A stretch of 64,000 nt of DNA from DASXHD01 sp036488725 (GTDB taxonomy: Bacteria > Myxococcota_A > Polyangia > Polyangiales > Polyangiaceae): contig DASXHD010000130.1 in the NCBI GenBank assembly GCA_036488725.1, positions 1 to 64,000 on the forward strand, given 5' to 3'. Position 1 is the stretch's first letter; each line of letters starts with the position of its first letter. Position numbers and translations under genes: made by a program. The notes beneath the pieces are model-generated. The model was not told the DNA's origin. It saw only the letters and a program-made list of their open reading frames with translations, and did not search any database. Positions 10,629 to 17,862 of this stretch are shown piece after piece.

Positions 10629-11107
10629 CACTCGCTCCGAAGCTTGTCCAAGATTTCGTCCACCTTCTCGGGCGTGAGGTTCTCGAAATATTCTTTGTCG
10701 ACCTGCATCATCGGCGCGGTGCCGCAGCTCGCGAGACACTCGGCCGAGCGGAGCGTGACCTTGCCGTCGCCGGTCGTCTCACCGCACTTGATGCCGAGCT
10801 TCTTCTCGCACTGCGTGACGACGTTGTCGGCGCCGCGGAGCGCGCACGGCAGCGTGCGGCACACCCAGACCTGGTGCTTGCCGACCGGCTTGCGATTGAA
10901 GAGCGTGTAGAAGGTGACGACGCCCTCGACGTGAGCCGGCGAGAGATCGAGACGATGCGACACGTAGTGCATGACGTCTTCGTCGATGAAGCCGTGCTGC
11001 TCTTGGCACAGGTGCAAGAGCGGAATGCACGCCGCCATCTTGGTCGGGTACCGCGTGAGGATCTCCGCAAGCTTCTGCTCGCGATCTTTCGAAAGCTCGA
11101 ACGCCAT
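10628..11107 (-). CDS. nuoE: NADH-quinone oxidoreductase subunit E ([2Fe-2S] subunit)
   Basis: This is the 24-kDa-type thioredoxin-fold subunit that holds cluster N1a. The four ligands are Cys83, Cys88, Cys124 and Cys128 in the family spacing (CRTLPC and CLASC). The protein has 159 residues when started at the ATG at 11107 (MAFELSKDRE), which matches the start of homologues; a possible start 30 bp upstream would add an unlikely basic stretch. It is the first gene of the nuoEFJKLMN unit. Confidence 0.96.
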
Positions 11108-11113
11108 GGATCG

Positions 11114-11201
11114 CCTGAAAATTCCCCTGAAAACCATCGGCGCATGCGCCGGAGCAGGGAAATCGCGGCGGACGCTAGTGCGCCGTATGTAGGTCCGTCA
11201 A
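11114..11201 (-). promoter_or_regulatory. Candidate nuo operon promoter and leader elements
   Basis: On the minus strand upstream of nuoE there is a -35-like TTGACG (11196-11201) and a -10-like TAGCGT (11172-11177) separated by 18 bp. Between this and the start codon lie a perfect 14-bp palindrome CGGCGCATGCGCCG (11138-11151) and two copies of TTTTCAGG in direct orientation (11126-11133 and 11114-11121, period 12 bp). The last copy sits where a ribosome-binding site is expected. Function is inferred from position only. Confidence 0.4.
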
Positions 11202-11215
11202 GGCAAACGTTCCCC

Positions 11216-11245
11216 TTGTTCGAGCGCGATCAAGACCGCTATGCT
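11216..11245 (+). promoter_or_regulatory. Candidate promoter of the TM2-domain gene
   Basis: TTGTTC (11216-11221) and TATGCT (11240-11245) are separated by 18 bp and lie 55 bp upstream of the GTG start of the downstream gene. The match to the housekeeping-sigma consensus is moderate. Confidence 0.35.
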
Positions 11246-11299
11246 GCCGCGCGCGTCGACTCAGAGCGTCGGCGCAAAAACGAACGAAGAGGTGGCTCG

Positions 11300-12310
11300 G
11301 TGTTTTGTCCGAACTGCGGCACCAAGAACGATGATCCGAACGCGCAGACCTGCGTGAAGTGTGGATTCAATTTGCGGGGCGCCGCCGCGCCGAAGTTCAA
11401 GGGCACGATGCTCATGACGAGCCAGCAAGCGCCGGGCGCCGCGTCGGGTCCTCCCGCGCCCCCGGGAGCGCCCGCGATGCCTCCGCGTCCGGCGGGTCCG
11501 CCGCCGAGCAAGCTCAAGGGAACGATGGTCGGCGTCGCGCCTCCGATGCCCGGCTCCGCGAAGATGCCCGACCTCGGTGCGCCGCCGGCTGCCACGCCGC
11601 CACCGCCCGCGCCGATGCCTCCGCCCGCCGCTCCTGACTTCGGTGGCGGTAACGTCAACCCGCTCGGCGGAACGATGGTCGCGAGCGAGTCGAGCTTTCA
11701 GCCGCCGCCGAATTTCGGCGCGCCGCCTCCGCAAGGTCCGCCGCCCGGGCAGGGCGGATTTGGCGGTCCGCCGCCCCCACAAGGTGCATTCGGTGGCCCG
11801 CCTGGACAAGGCGGCTTCGGTGGCCCGCCGCCGCAACAGGGCGGCTTCGGTGGTCCGCCGCCGCAACAAGGCGGCTACGGCGCTCCGCCGGGTGCGGGTC
11901 CTGGTCCCGGTCCTGGTCCGGGCTTCGATCCGAATTTCCAAAACCAACAACAACAACCAGGTCCGATGATGAATATGGGAGGAGGTCCAATGCAAGGTCC
12001 GGGAATGCAAGCGCCGCCGGGAGGAATGCAGCCGGGTGGAGGTTATGGTGGTGGTCCGATGATGCCGGGCGCGCCCGGTGGTCCGATGGCGCCGGGCGGC
12101 GTGAGCGACAAGACCTGGATGGTCACGCTCCTCCTCTGCGTCTTCGCCGGAACGATCGGCGTGCACCGCTTCTACGTCGGCAAGATCGGTTCGGGCGTCG
12201 GCCAGCTTTTGACGTTCGGCGGTTGCGGAATTTGGACGCTGATCGATCTCATCATGATCATCACCGGCAAGTTCACCGACGCGCAGGGCCGTCCGCTGAA
12301 GAAAGAGTAA
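11300..12310 (+). CDS. Zinc-ribbon, Pro/Gly-rich, TM2-domain membrane protein
   Basis: I chose GTG at 11300 because it begins directly with a zinc ribbon (VFCPNCGTKNDD and CVKCGF; two CxxC pairs) and follows an AAGAGGTGG ribosome-binding site. The 336 residues comprise the zinc ribbon (1-30), a short motif seen twice (KFKGTMLM and KLKGTMVG), about 200 residues of Pro/Gly/Gln-rich repeats of the type GGFGGPPPQQ, and a C-terminal TM2 domain: two helices with the GVHRFYVGK turn. It is probably an inner-membrane protein with a long disordered cytoplasmic region. The role of TM2 proteins in bacteria is not settled. Confidence 0.85.
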   Translation: MFCPNCGTKNDDPNAQTCVKCGFNLRGAAAPKFKGTMLMTSQQAPGAASGPPAPPGAPAMPPRPAGPPPSKLKGTMVGVAPPMPGSAKMPDLGAPPAATPPPPAPMPPPAAPDFGGGNVNPLGGTMVASESSFQPPPNFGAPPPQGPPPGQGGFGGPPPPQGAFGGPPGQGGFGGPPPQQGGFGGPPPQQGGYGAPPGAGPGPGPGPGFDPNFQNQQQQPGPMMNMGGGPMQGPGMQAPPGGMQPGGGYGGGPMMPGAPGGPMAPGGVSDKTWMVTLLLCVFAGTIGVHRFYVGKIGSGVGQLLTFGGCGIWTLIDLIMIITGKFTDAQGRPLKKE

Positions 12311-12311
12311 G

Positions 12312-12719
12312 TCACGCGCGGTGAGGGCCGCCGAACGCTCCGAAAAAGCGGGCGACCCAAACGACGAAGAGCGCCACGCACATCGCGATTCCTGCGATGC
12401 GCACGGCGCTCTTCGTTTTTCCGGGCCGCGACCAGAATCCGAATTGGCCGGTCCGCACGTAGCTCGCGAGCTCCGCGGCGCCGAGCACCACGACGAATGG
12501 GATCACGATCGGCGCGAGCGGGTTCTCGTGCATCGCCGCGTGGAGCTCGAGGTGCAGGAGCGCGCGCGTCGCCGTCGTCATGCCGCACGTGGGGCAGGGG
12601 ATGTGGAAGAACGTCCGCATCGGGCAGTTCCAGTGCAGGAACTTCCGCGTGATGTGCCCGTACGCCGCGAGCGCCACGCCGAGCGGAACGAGCGCGCGCA
12701 CCGGCGCGCCTTTCGTCAT
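12312..12719 (-). CDS. DUF2752 family membrane protein
   Basis: This is a 135-residue protein when started at the Met at 12719 (MTKGAPVRAL). The DUF2752 hallmark is CPTCGMTTATRAL, which follows a short loop with another Cys (NCPMRTFFHIPCP); two to three hydrophobic helices follow. The family has no established function. It is convergent with the TM2 gene with one base between the stop codons. DUF2752 and TM2 genes are often seen near each other in bacteria, so the pairing may be meaningful. Confidence 0.85.
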   Translation of the reverse strand: MTKGAPVRALVPLGVALAAYGHITRKFLHWNCPMRTFFHIPCPTCGMTTATRALLHLELHAAMHENPLAPIVIPFVVVLGAAELASYVRTGQFGFWSRPGKTKSAVRIAGIAMCVALFVVWVARFFGAFGGPHRA

Positions 12720-12859
12720 GCGGGGGAGGATGACACAAGTGGCGCGCGTAAACACGTGAGCTCGCACGAAGCGCCGCCCTGCAGACGCCATGAGATCGCA
12801 TCCGCCGAGGTCCGCGCGAACCGTTGAGCCGCTTCTCGCGCGAGAGGCGTAGGCGCGCC

Positions 12860-12889
12860 CGTCCGCTGGCGCGCCTTGGCGAGCGGACG
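12860..12889. repeat. REP-like hairpin upstream of the RAYT gene
   Basis: Perfect 8-bp arms CGTCCGCT (12860-12867) and AGCGGACG (12882-12889) enclose a GC-rich loop and are flanked by further GGCGC/GGCGCC symmetry. The hairpin lies 33 bp upstream of the transposase start, the usual place for REP hairpins associated with RAYT transposases. The rest of the 203-bp gap (12720-12922) shows only a TGCAGACGC direct repeat (about 12781 and 12898). Confidence 0.4.
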
Positions 12890-12922
12890 CGGCGCCGTGC
12901 AGACGCTAAATATAGCCTAATC

Positions 12923-13617
12923 ATGTCGAGCCAGCTCGGGCTTCCGTTTCCCGTGCGGCGAAAGCCGGGCAAGCGCTTCTGGGGTGGCGCGCGTGTGGGA
13001 GCGGGGCGTAAACGGACCGAGGGCGGGCGGCCGTGCGTGCCGCATCGCGCCCGGCCCGTGCATCGGCACGGTCACCCGGTGCACGTCACGCTTCGGGCGC
13101 GCGCGGGCCTTCCGGGGTTTCGCGACCGGGGATTTTCGCCGAGATGCGCGCCGCGATCCGAGGGGCTAGCCGTTCGCCTGCGGTTGGCGAGGCGTTCAGG
13201 GTCATCGAGTTTTCGGTGCAGAACGACCACGTGCACCTCATCGTCGAAGCACACGACAAGGACACGCTCTCGCGGGGGCTACGCGGGCTCGCGATTCGAC
13301 TCGCGCGCGCCGTGAATCGCGCGCTCGGCGTGCGAGGCGCCGTTTGGGCCGACCGCTATCACGCGCGCGATCTCGCGACGCCGCGCGCGGTTCGCAACGC
13401 GATCGTCTATGTGCTGATGAACGCGAAGAAGCACGGCGTGCGCATGCCGACGGGCGTCGACCGCTTCTCCTCGGCGCCGTGGTTCACCGGGTTCAAGGCG
13501 CGCATCGCGGAAGACGAAGAGCGTCCGGTGCGCGCGCCGAGGACGTGGCTCGCCGCGATCGGGTGGAAACGCTGGGGCCGTCTGCGGCTCGACGAACGAC
13601 CGCGAGGGCCGGGCTGA
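12923..13617 (+). pseudogene. REP-associated (Y1/IS200-like) transposase, frameshifted
   Basis: The N-terminal part from ATG 12923 (RFWGGARVGAGRKR, then HRHGHPVHVTLRARAGLP) continues in another frame with the catalytic half: QNDHVHLIVEA, the His-x-His type motif of Y1 HUH transposases, then GAVWADRYHARDL. The switch occurs at about 13128-13135, where losing one G from a G5 run would explain it: restoring one G gives RDRGIFAEMRAAI in a single frame. It is either a recent pseudogene or a homopolymer sequencing error. Intact it would be about 231 residues, usual for RAYTs, single-copy housekeeping-like transposases linked to REP hairpins. Confidence 0.8.
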
Positions 13618-13660
13618 GCCGGTCGTTGCAAATCCGCGCGAGCCTTCATGCAAAACCGGC
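13618..13660. repeat. Imperfect hairpin at the 3' end of the RAYT gene
   Basis: Arms GCCGGT-n2-TTGCA (13618-13630) and TGCAA-n-ACCGGC (13649-13660) face each other over 18 bp, directly after the transposase stop. It may be a terminator or the downstream REP partner of the hairpin at 12860-12889, but the two hairpins do not share an obvious sequence. Confidence 0.35.
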
Positions 13661-13714
13661 CGCCGGTCCGCGGGCTCGCGAGATTCGGCGAGCGGCTGCG
13701 CGTTTCCGCTTGGG

Positions 13715-13965
13715 ATGATCGCGTGCGCGCCGGCCTGCTCGCCGTGGCGTGCGGAGGCGACGTCGCCGCAGAGGACATCGCCGGCTCGTACACGGTGACC
13801 GCGAGCGATGGTCCGAACGCGTGCGGATTCGGCGCGTGGACGTCCGGCGATTCTTCGGCCGCGGACGTGAAGATCGTCGAAGGTGCGGACGGCGCCGGCG
13901 CGTTCATCATCGACGGCCTCGCGCACGGTTCCGCGCAGCAGTCGTTCGCCGGTACCCGGCAGTAG
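13715..13965 (+). pseudogene. Remnant of a small lipoprotein gene
   Basis: The frame ending at the TAG at 13963 encodes LLAVACGGDVAAED followed by AGSYTVTASDG and FGAWTSGDSS, which reads like the lipobox and first beta-domain of a myxobacterial lipoprotein. No proper signal-peptide start is in frame (the ATG at 13715 is in another frame and an in-frame ATG at 13648 gives an unlikely basic leader), and the protein stops after about 80 residues in what looks like mid-domain. I therefore read 13618-13965 as a decayed gene between the RAYT and ychF. Confidence 0.4.
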
Positions 13966-15072
13966 CTAAACGTTGAAGCGGAAGTGCATCACGTCGCCGT
14001 CGCGGACGACGTAGTCCTTGCCTTCGATGGCGAGCTTGCCGGCTTCGCGACATTTCGATTCGCCGCCGAGCTTCACGTAGTCCTCCCACCAGATGACCTC
14101 GGCTTTGATGAAGCCTTTTTCGAAATCGGTGTGGATGACGCCGGCGGCTTGCGGCGCTTTCGCCGAGACGAAGGTCGTCCACGCGCGGACCTCGGGCTTG
14201 CCGGCGGTGAAGAACGTGAGCAAATCGAGAATCTTGTATCCTGCACGTATCACGGCGTTGAGGCCCGGCTCTTTCAGGCCGGCGCTCTCGAGGAACTCGG
14301 GGCGCTCGGCCGGCTCGAGCTGCGCGATTTGTTCTTCGAGCGCGGCACACACCGGAACGACGGGCGCGCCCTCGGCCGCCGCATACTTGCATAATGCAAC
14401 GTAGTGCGCGTTCGCCTCGAGATTCGCGAGGGATTTCTCGTCGACGTTGGCGACGTAAAACGTCGGCTTGGTCGTGAGGAGCTGCATCTCGCGGAGGATG
14501 GTCTTCGCGTCGACCGAGTCGGCGAGCTTGGCGGTGCGAGCCGGTTTGCCGGCGTCGAGGTGCTTGGCGAGGGCTTCGCAAACTTCGACGGCGACTTTTT
14601 CTTTTGCGTCGTTGCCCTTCGCGGCTTTGCGCGCGCGGTCGAGGCGCTTGTTCACCGTGTCGAGATCTTTGAGACAGAGCTCGGTCGTGACGGTCTCGAT
14701 GTCCGAGACCGGGTCGACGCGATTTTCGACGTGGACGATGTTCGCGTCCTCGAAGCAGCGCGCGACTTGGACGATCGCCGACGCCTCGCGGATGTGCGAG
14801 AGAAACTGATTGCCGAGACCTTCGCCTTTGCTCGCGCCGCGCACGAGGCCCGCGATGTCGACGAACTCGATCGTCGTGGGCACGATGCGGTCGGCGTGAA
14901 CGACCGAGTCGAGCGCTTCGAGGCGCGCGTCGGGCACGATGACGACGCCGACGTTCGGCTCGATCGTGCAAAAGGGGTAATTTGCGGCCTCGGCCTTGGC
15001 CGAGGACAGCGAATTGAAGAGCGTCGATTTTCCGACGTTGGGCAAACCGACGATTCCGACCGACAGTCCCAT
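13966..15072 (-). CDS. ychF: Redox-regulated ATPase / ribosome-associated GTPase-like YchF
   Basis: This 368-residue Obg-family protein starts at ATG 15072 (MGLSVGIVGL). The P-loop GLPNVGKST lies at residues 9-17; the switch region DIAGLVRGASKGEGLGN and the C-terminal TGS domain (SAKAPQAAGVIHTDFEKGFI) are typical. YchF/Ola1 proteins bind ATP rather than GTP because the G4 motif is altered, and they associate with ribosomes and stress responses. It is divergent from coaBC across 53 bp. Two copies of the TTGCA-type palindrome discussed in the findings fall within it. Confidence 0.96.
   Translation of the reverse strand: MGLSVGIVGLPNVGKSTLFNSLSSAKAEAANYPFCTIEPNVGVVIVPDARLEALDSVVHADRIVPTTIEFVDIAGLVRGASKGEGLGNQFLSHIREASAIVQVARCFEDANIVHVENRVDPVSDIETVTTELCLKDLDTVNKRLDRARKAAKGNDAKEKVAVEVCEALAKHLDAGKPARTAKLADSVDAKTILREMQLLTTKPTFYVANVDEKSLANLEANAHYVALCKYAAAEGAPVVPVCAALEEQIAQLEPAERPEFLESAGLKEPGLNAVIRAGYKILDLLTFFTAGKPEVRAWTTFVSAKAPQAAGVIHTDFEKGFIKAEVIWWEDYVKLGGESKCREAGKLAIEGKDYVVRDGDVMHFRFNV
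14387..14399. repeat. Dispersed palindrome TTGCA-N3-TGCAA (within ychF)
   Basis: Perfect 13-bp interrupted palindrome TTGCATAATGCAA. Related copies with at least TGCA-N3-TGCA are at 16575, 18382, 20874, 33644 and 42339; near matches are at 14233, 15119, 24881, 49435 and 50038. Confidence 0.7.
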
Positions 15073-15125
15073 GGTGGAACGGCGTTTAAGCACAAAAAGG
15101 GATTGGGCGGTGGGAAGGTTGTAGA

Positions 15126-16334
15126 GTGCAACGAGTGATTTCGAGCGGAAGGCTTGCGGGGAAAACGGTCGCGCTGTGCGTGACGGGCAGCGTCGCGGCT
15201 TACAAAGCGCCGATCGTCGTGCGGCTCTTGCGCAAGGAAGGGGCGCGCGTCGTGCCGGTGATGAGCTCGGGCGCCGAGAAATTTTTGGGGGCTGCGACGC
15301 TTTCGGCGCTGACCGGCGAAGAGGTCGTGCGCGACATGTTCGCGGCGCCCGGCGAGGTGCACGTCGCGCTCGGCGCCGAGGCCGATGCGGTCGTGGTCGT
15401 GCCGGCGACGGCCGACGTGCTCGCGCGGCTCGCGCAGGGCCGCGCGGATGATCTCGTTGCGGCGCTCGTCTTGTGCGCGAAAGGGCGCGTGCTCGCGGCG
15501 CCGGCGATGCACCCGCGGATGTGGAACAACCCGGCGACGCAGCGCAACGTGAAAGAGCTCGCGCGGCTCGGGCGCGTCGAGCTCGTCGGACCCGTGCTCG
15601 GAGAGGTCGCGTCGGGTGACGAAGGGCCCGGGCGCATGGCCGAGCCCGAAGCGATCGTCGCGGCGGTCGTGCTCGCGCTCACGCCGAAAGATTTGGACGG
15701 GCTCGCGATCGTCGTCACGGCCGGGCCGACGATCGAGGACATGGATCCGGTGCGGTTTCTGGGCAATCGATCGACCGGAAAAATGGGGTTCGCCATCGCC
15801 GAGCGCGCGGCGGCGCGCGGCGCGCGCGTGACGCTCTTGGCCGGCCCTGTGAATTTGCCGACGCCGCCGCGGGTCGATCGCGTCGACGTGCGGAGCGCGC
15901 TTCAATTGCAAGCCGCGCTCGCCAACGTGGGCGAAGTCGATGCGATCGTGATGGCCGCCGCGGTCGCCGATTATCGGTTCGCCGAGACGAGCGTCACCAA
16001 AGTGAAGAAGGGCGGCGAGTCGGCGTCGATCGATCTCGTGCGCAATCCCGATTTGCTCGCGGCGCTCGGCGCGGCGCGAAAGGGCTCGCGTCCGGTGCTC
16101 GTCGGTTTCGCGCTCGAGACCGGAACGCGCGCGCACGTCGTGGCCGAAGCCCGCCGCAAGCTGCGCGAGAAAAAAGTCGACGTGGTCGTGGCGAACGAAG
16201 CGCGCGTCGCCTTCGGTGGCGACGACAACGAGATCTCGTTCGTCACCGAAAATCGCGACGAGCGACTGCCGCGTGCGTCGAAGATCGATCTCGCCGACGC
16301 GCTGCTCGATCGCATCAAGAGCTTGCTCGGCTGA
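15126..16334 (+). CDS. coaBC: Bifunctional phosphopantothenoylcysteine decarboxylase / phosphopantothenate-cysteine ligase
   Basis: CoaBC performs two consecutive steps of coenzyme A synthesis. The N-terminal FMN-dependent CoaC half shows VTGSVAAYK, the active-site His in VHVALGAEAD, the PASANT-equivalent PATADVLAR and the substrate motif PAMHPRMW, where the commoner Asn is His. The C-terminal CoaB half shows GPTIEDMDPVRFLGNRSTGKMG and the dimer/loop motif KVKKGG. Length (402) is normal. The GTG start at 15126 has GGGAAGG 7 bp upstream; a second GTG lies 9 bp later. Confidence 0.95.
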   Translation: MQRVISSGRLAGKTVALCVTGSVAAYKAPIVVRLLRKEGARVVPVMSSGAEKFLGAATLSALTGEEVVRDMFAAPGEVHVALGAEADAVVVVPATADVLARLAQGRADDLVAALVLCAKGRVLAAPAMHPRMWNNPATQRNVKELARLGRVELVGPVLGEVASGDEGPGRMAEPEAIVAAVVLALTPKDLDGLAIVVTAGPTIEDMDPVRFLGNRSTGKMGFAIAERAAARGARVTLLAGPVNLPTPPRVDRVDVRSALQLQAALANVGEVDAIVMAAAVADYRFAETSVTKVKKGGESASIDLVRNPDLLAALGAARKGSRPVLVGFALETGTRAHVVAEARRKLREKKVDVVVANEARVAFGGDDNEISFVTENRDERLPRASKIDLADALLDRIKSLLG

Positions 16335-16364
16335 CGGTTTGCGCGGTATGACGCGCGCGCTTTC

Positions 16365-16520
16365 TTACTTTGATCGCGCTTCCAGGGAAGCCGGTGAAAA
16401 TCCGGCACGGCCCCCGCCACGGTAACGGCGACGAACCTGCATCAAGCCACTGCTCTCCAAAGAGTGGGAAGGCGCAGGCGAGGATGACCCGGAGTCCGGA
16501 AACCTGTCTCGCGAGCTTCG
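16365..16520 (+). promoter_or_regulatory. Cobalamin (B12) riboswitch
   Basis: The conserved core of the adenosylcobalamin riboswitch is plain: AGGGAAGCCGGTGAAAATCC from 16384, the CCCCCGCCACGGTAA segment (16411-16425), the B12-box-type GCCACTG (16446-16452), GGGAAGGC (16466-16473), and GATGACCC leading into GGAGTCCGGAAACCTG (to about 16506). It lies between the coaBC stop and the lipoprotein start, 38 bp before the ATG. A short downstream hairpin (GAGC-TTC-GCTC) and a possible CTCGCG/CGCGAG pairing across about 16508-16538 could be the expression platform. It should repress the downstream gene when cobalamin is plentiful. Confidence 0.93.
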
Positions 16521-16557
16521 CTCCATCATCGCCGCGAGGGTGCGGCACGAGGTGAAC

Positions 16558-17862
16558 ATGAAAGCTCGGAACGTGTGCATTGTGCACGCATTGGCGTGCG
16601 GTATTTTCGGCCTTTTCTCGGCATGCACGGGCGACGACGTGACGCTCGGCCCGGACGCGGGGCCGCCGAAATCGGACGCGACGGTCGACCAAGCTGCGCC
16701 GGACGCCGGTGGTGACGCAGCGACCGGGCCGCGCCTCTTGATGACGTACGCCGCGACGAACGGCGAGCTCGTCTCGTACGACGTCGCTGGCAAAGCGGTC
16801 GCGGCGCGCGCGACGCTGCCCGGGTACGAGGAGACTCGAAAATCCGCGAGCGATTTTTTCCTCCTCGGTGAAGGCAGCGCCGACGTCGTCGCGAAGCTCG
16901 CGCCCGGCAATCCGACGAGCCCGATCGCGTCGTGGAACGTGCATTTGGACGACGGCTTCGACGGCGGCGAGGCAAACGCGAACCCGGTCGACATCGTCGA
17001 GACCGCGCCGACCAAAGCGTACGTGCTTCGTTACAACCGAAATCGCATCGCCGTCATCGATCCGTCGCAGAGCGCCGACGGTGGCGCGCCCGTTTCGACG
17101 ATCGATCTCTCCGCCCTGATGCAAGCGAACGATCACGACGGTCACGTCGACATGACCGGCGCGGTCTTCGATGCGTCGCGCAATCGGCTCTATGTCGCGC
17201 TCGGGAACATCGACATCAATCTCGTCGACCCGCAGGGGTTCTTTCTTTTGTGCGCCGGGACGCAGTCGACGCTCATCGCGGTCGACACGACGAACGACAC
17301 GCTCGTCAATCTCGGCGGCAGCGGGCCGGGAGGCGGCGTCGTCTTGAACGGATATTCGCCGCAGACCGGAACCTTCGGCGGCGTCGTGCTCGACACGGCG
17401 GGCGATCGCGTGCTCGTTTTTTCGACCGGCTGCAACGCGCCGGGATCGGGCGACGCCGGCGCCGGGCCGCTGTCAGGGCGACTCGTCGAGGCGGTCGACT
17501 TGAAGACGAATCAAACGACGACGCTCCTCGATGCGAGCGCGCAACCGTATCCTGGTCAGCTCGCGTACCTCGACGCGACGCACGCGCTCATCCAGTTCGG
17601 CTTCGGCGCGTTCTCGACGACGTACGCGTGGGACCCGACGAAGTCGACGCTCGGCGCGCCGTTCGCGACGACCCCGGACGTCTTCGACCTCGATGGAAAG
17701 GGCCATTTTCTGGGCCCGCAGTCGACGATCGCGAGCGACGGCGGCGCGGGCCCGACGAACGTCATCGCGGTCGACGTCGGCGACGGCGGCGTCGCGCAGC
17801 TGGGACAAAACCCATTCTTGCAGAGCGCCGGTTTCGTCGGCAACGCGACCTACGTTCCCTAA
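16558..17862 (+). CDS. B12-riboswitch-controlled lipoprotein, YncE/beta-propeller-like
   Basis: The ATG at 16558 follows GAGGTGA and opens a lipoprotein signal (lipobox region LFSAC, Cys23), then an Asp/Pro/Gly-rich linker typical of surface lipoproteins. The remaining 390 or so residues form repeated four-strand units such as KAYVLRYNRNRIAVIDPS and NRLYVALGNIDINLVDP, which look like YncE/SMP-30-type propeller blades. In Bacteroidota the riboswitch-controlled lipoprotein BtuG is a beta-propeller that binds B12 at the cell surface. By analogy this protein may capture a corrinoid; that is inference. No TonB receptor is adjacent. 434 residues. Confidence 0.82.
   Translation: MKARNVCIVHALACGIFGLFSACTGDDVTLGPDAGPPKSDATVDQAAPDAGGDAATGPRLLMTYAATNGELVSYDVAGKAVAARATLPGYEETRKSASDFFLLGEGSADVVAKLAPGNPTSPIASWNVHLDDGFDGGEANANPVDIVETAPTKAYVLRYNRNRIAVIDPSQSADGGAPVSTIDLSALMQANDHDGHVDMTGAVFDASRNRLYVALGNIDINLVDPQGFFLLCAGTQSTLIAVDTTNDTLVNLGGSGPGGGVVLNGYSPQTGTFGGVVLDTAGDRVLVFSTGCNAPGSGDAGAGPLSGRLVEAVDLKTNQTTTLLDASAQPYPGQLAYLDATHALIQFGFGAFSTTYAWDPTKSTLGAPFATTPDVFDLDGKGHFLGPQSTIASDGGAGPTNVIAVDVGDGGVAQLGQNPFLQSAGFVGNATYVP

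Noticed and set aside
11730..11930. Tandem repeats resembling a CRISPR or satellite array
   Set aside because: The repeats are coding GGFGGPPPQQ-type peptides in the TM2 protein; units vary by codon and there are no spacers.
13110..13140. Programmed -1 frameshift in the RAYT gene
   Set aside because: No X-XXY-YYZ slippery heptamer is in the right phase and RAYTs are not known to use frameshifting; loss of one G in a G run explains it better.
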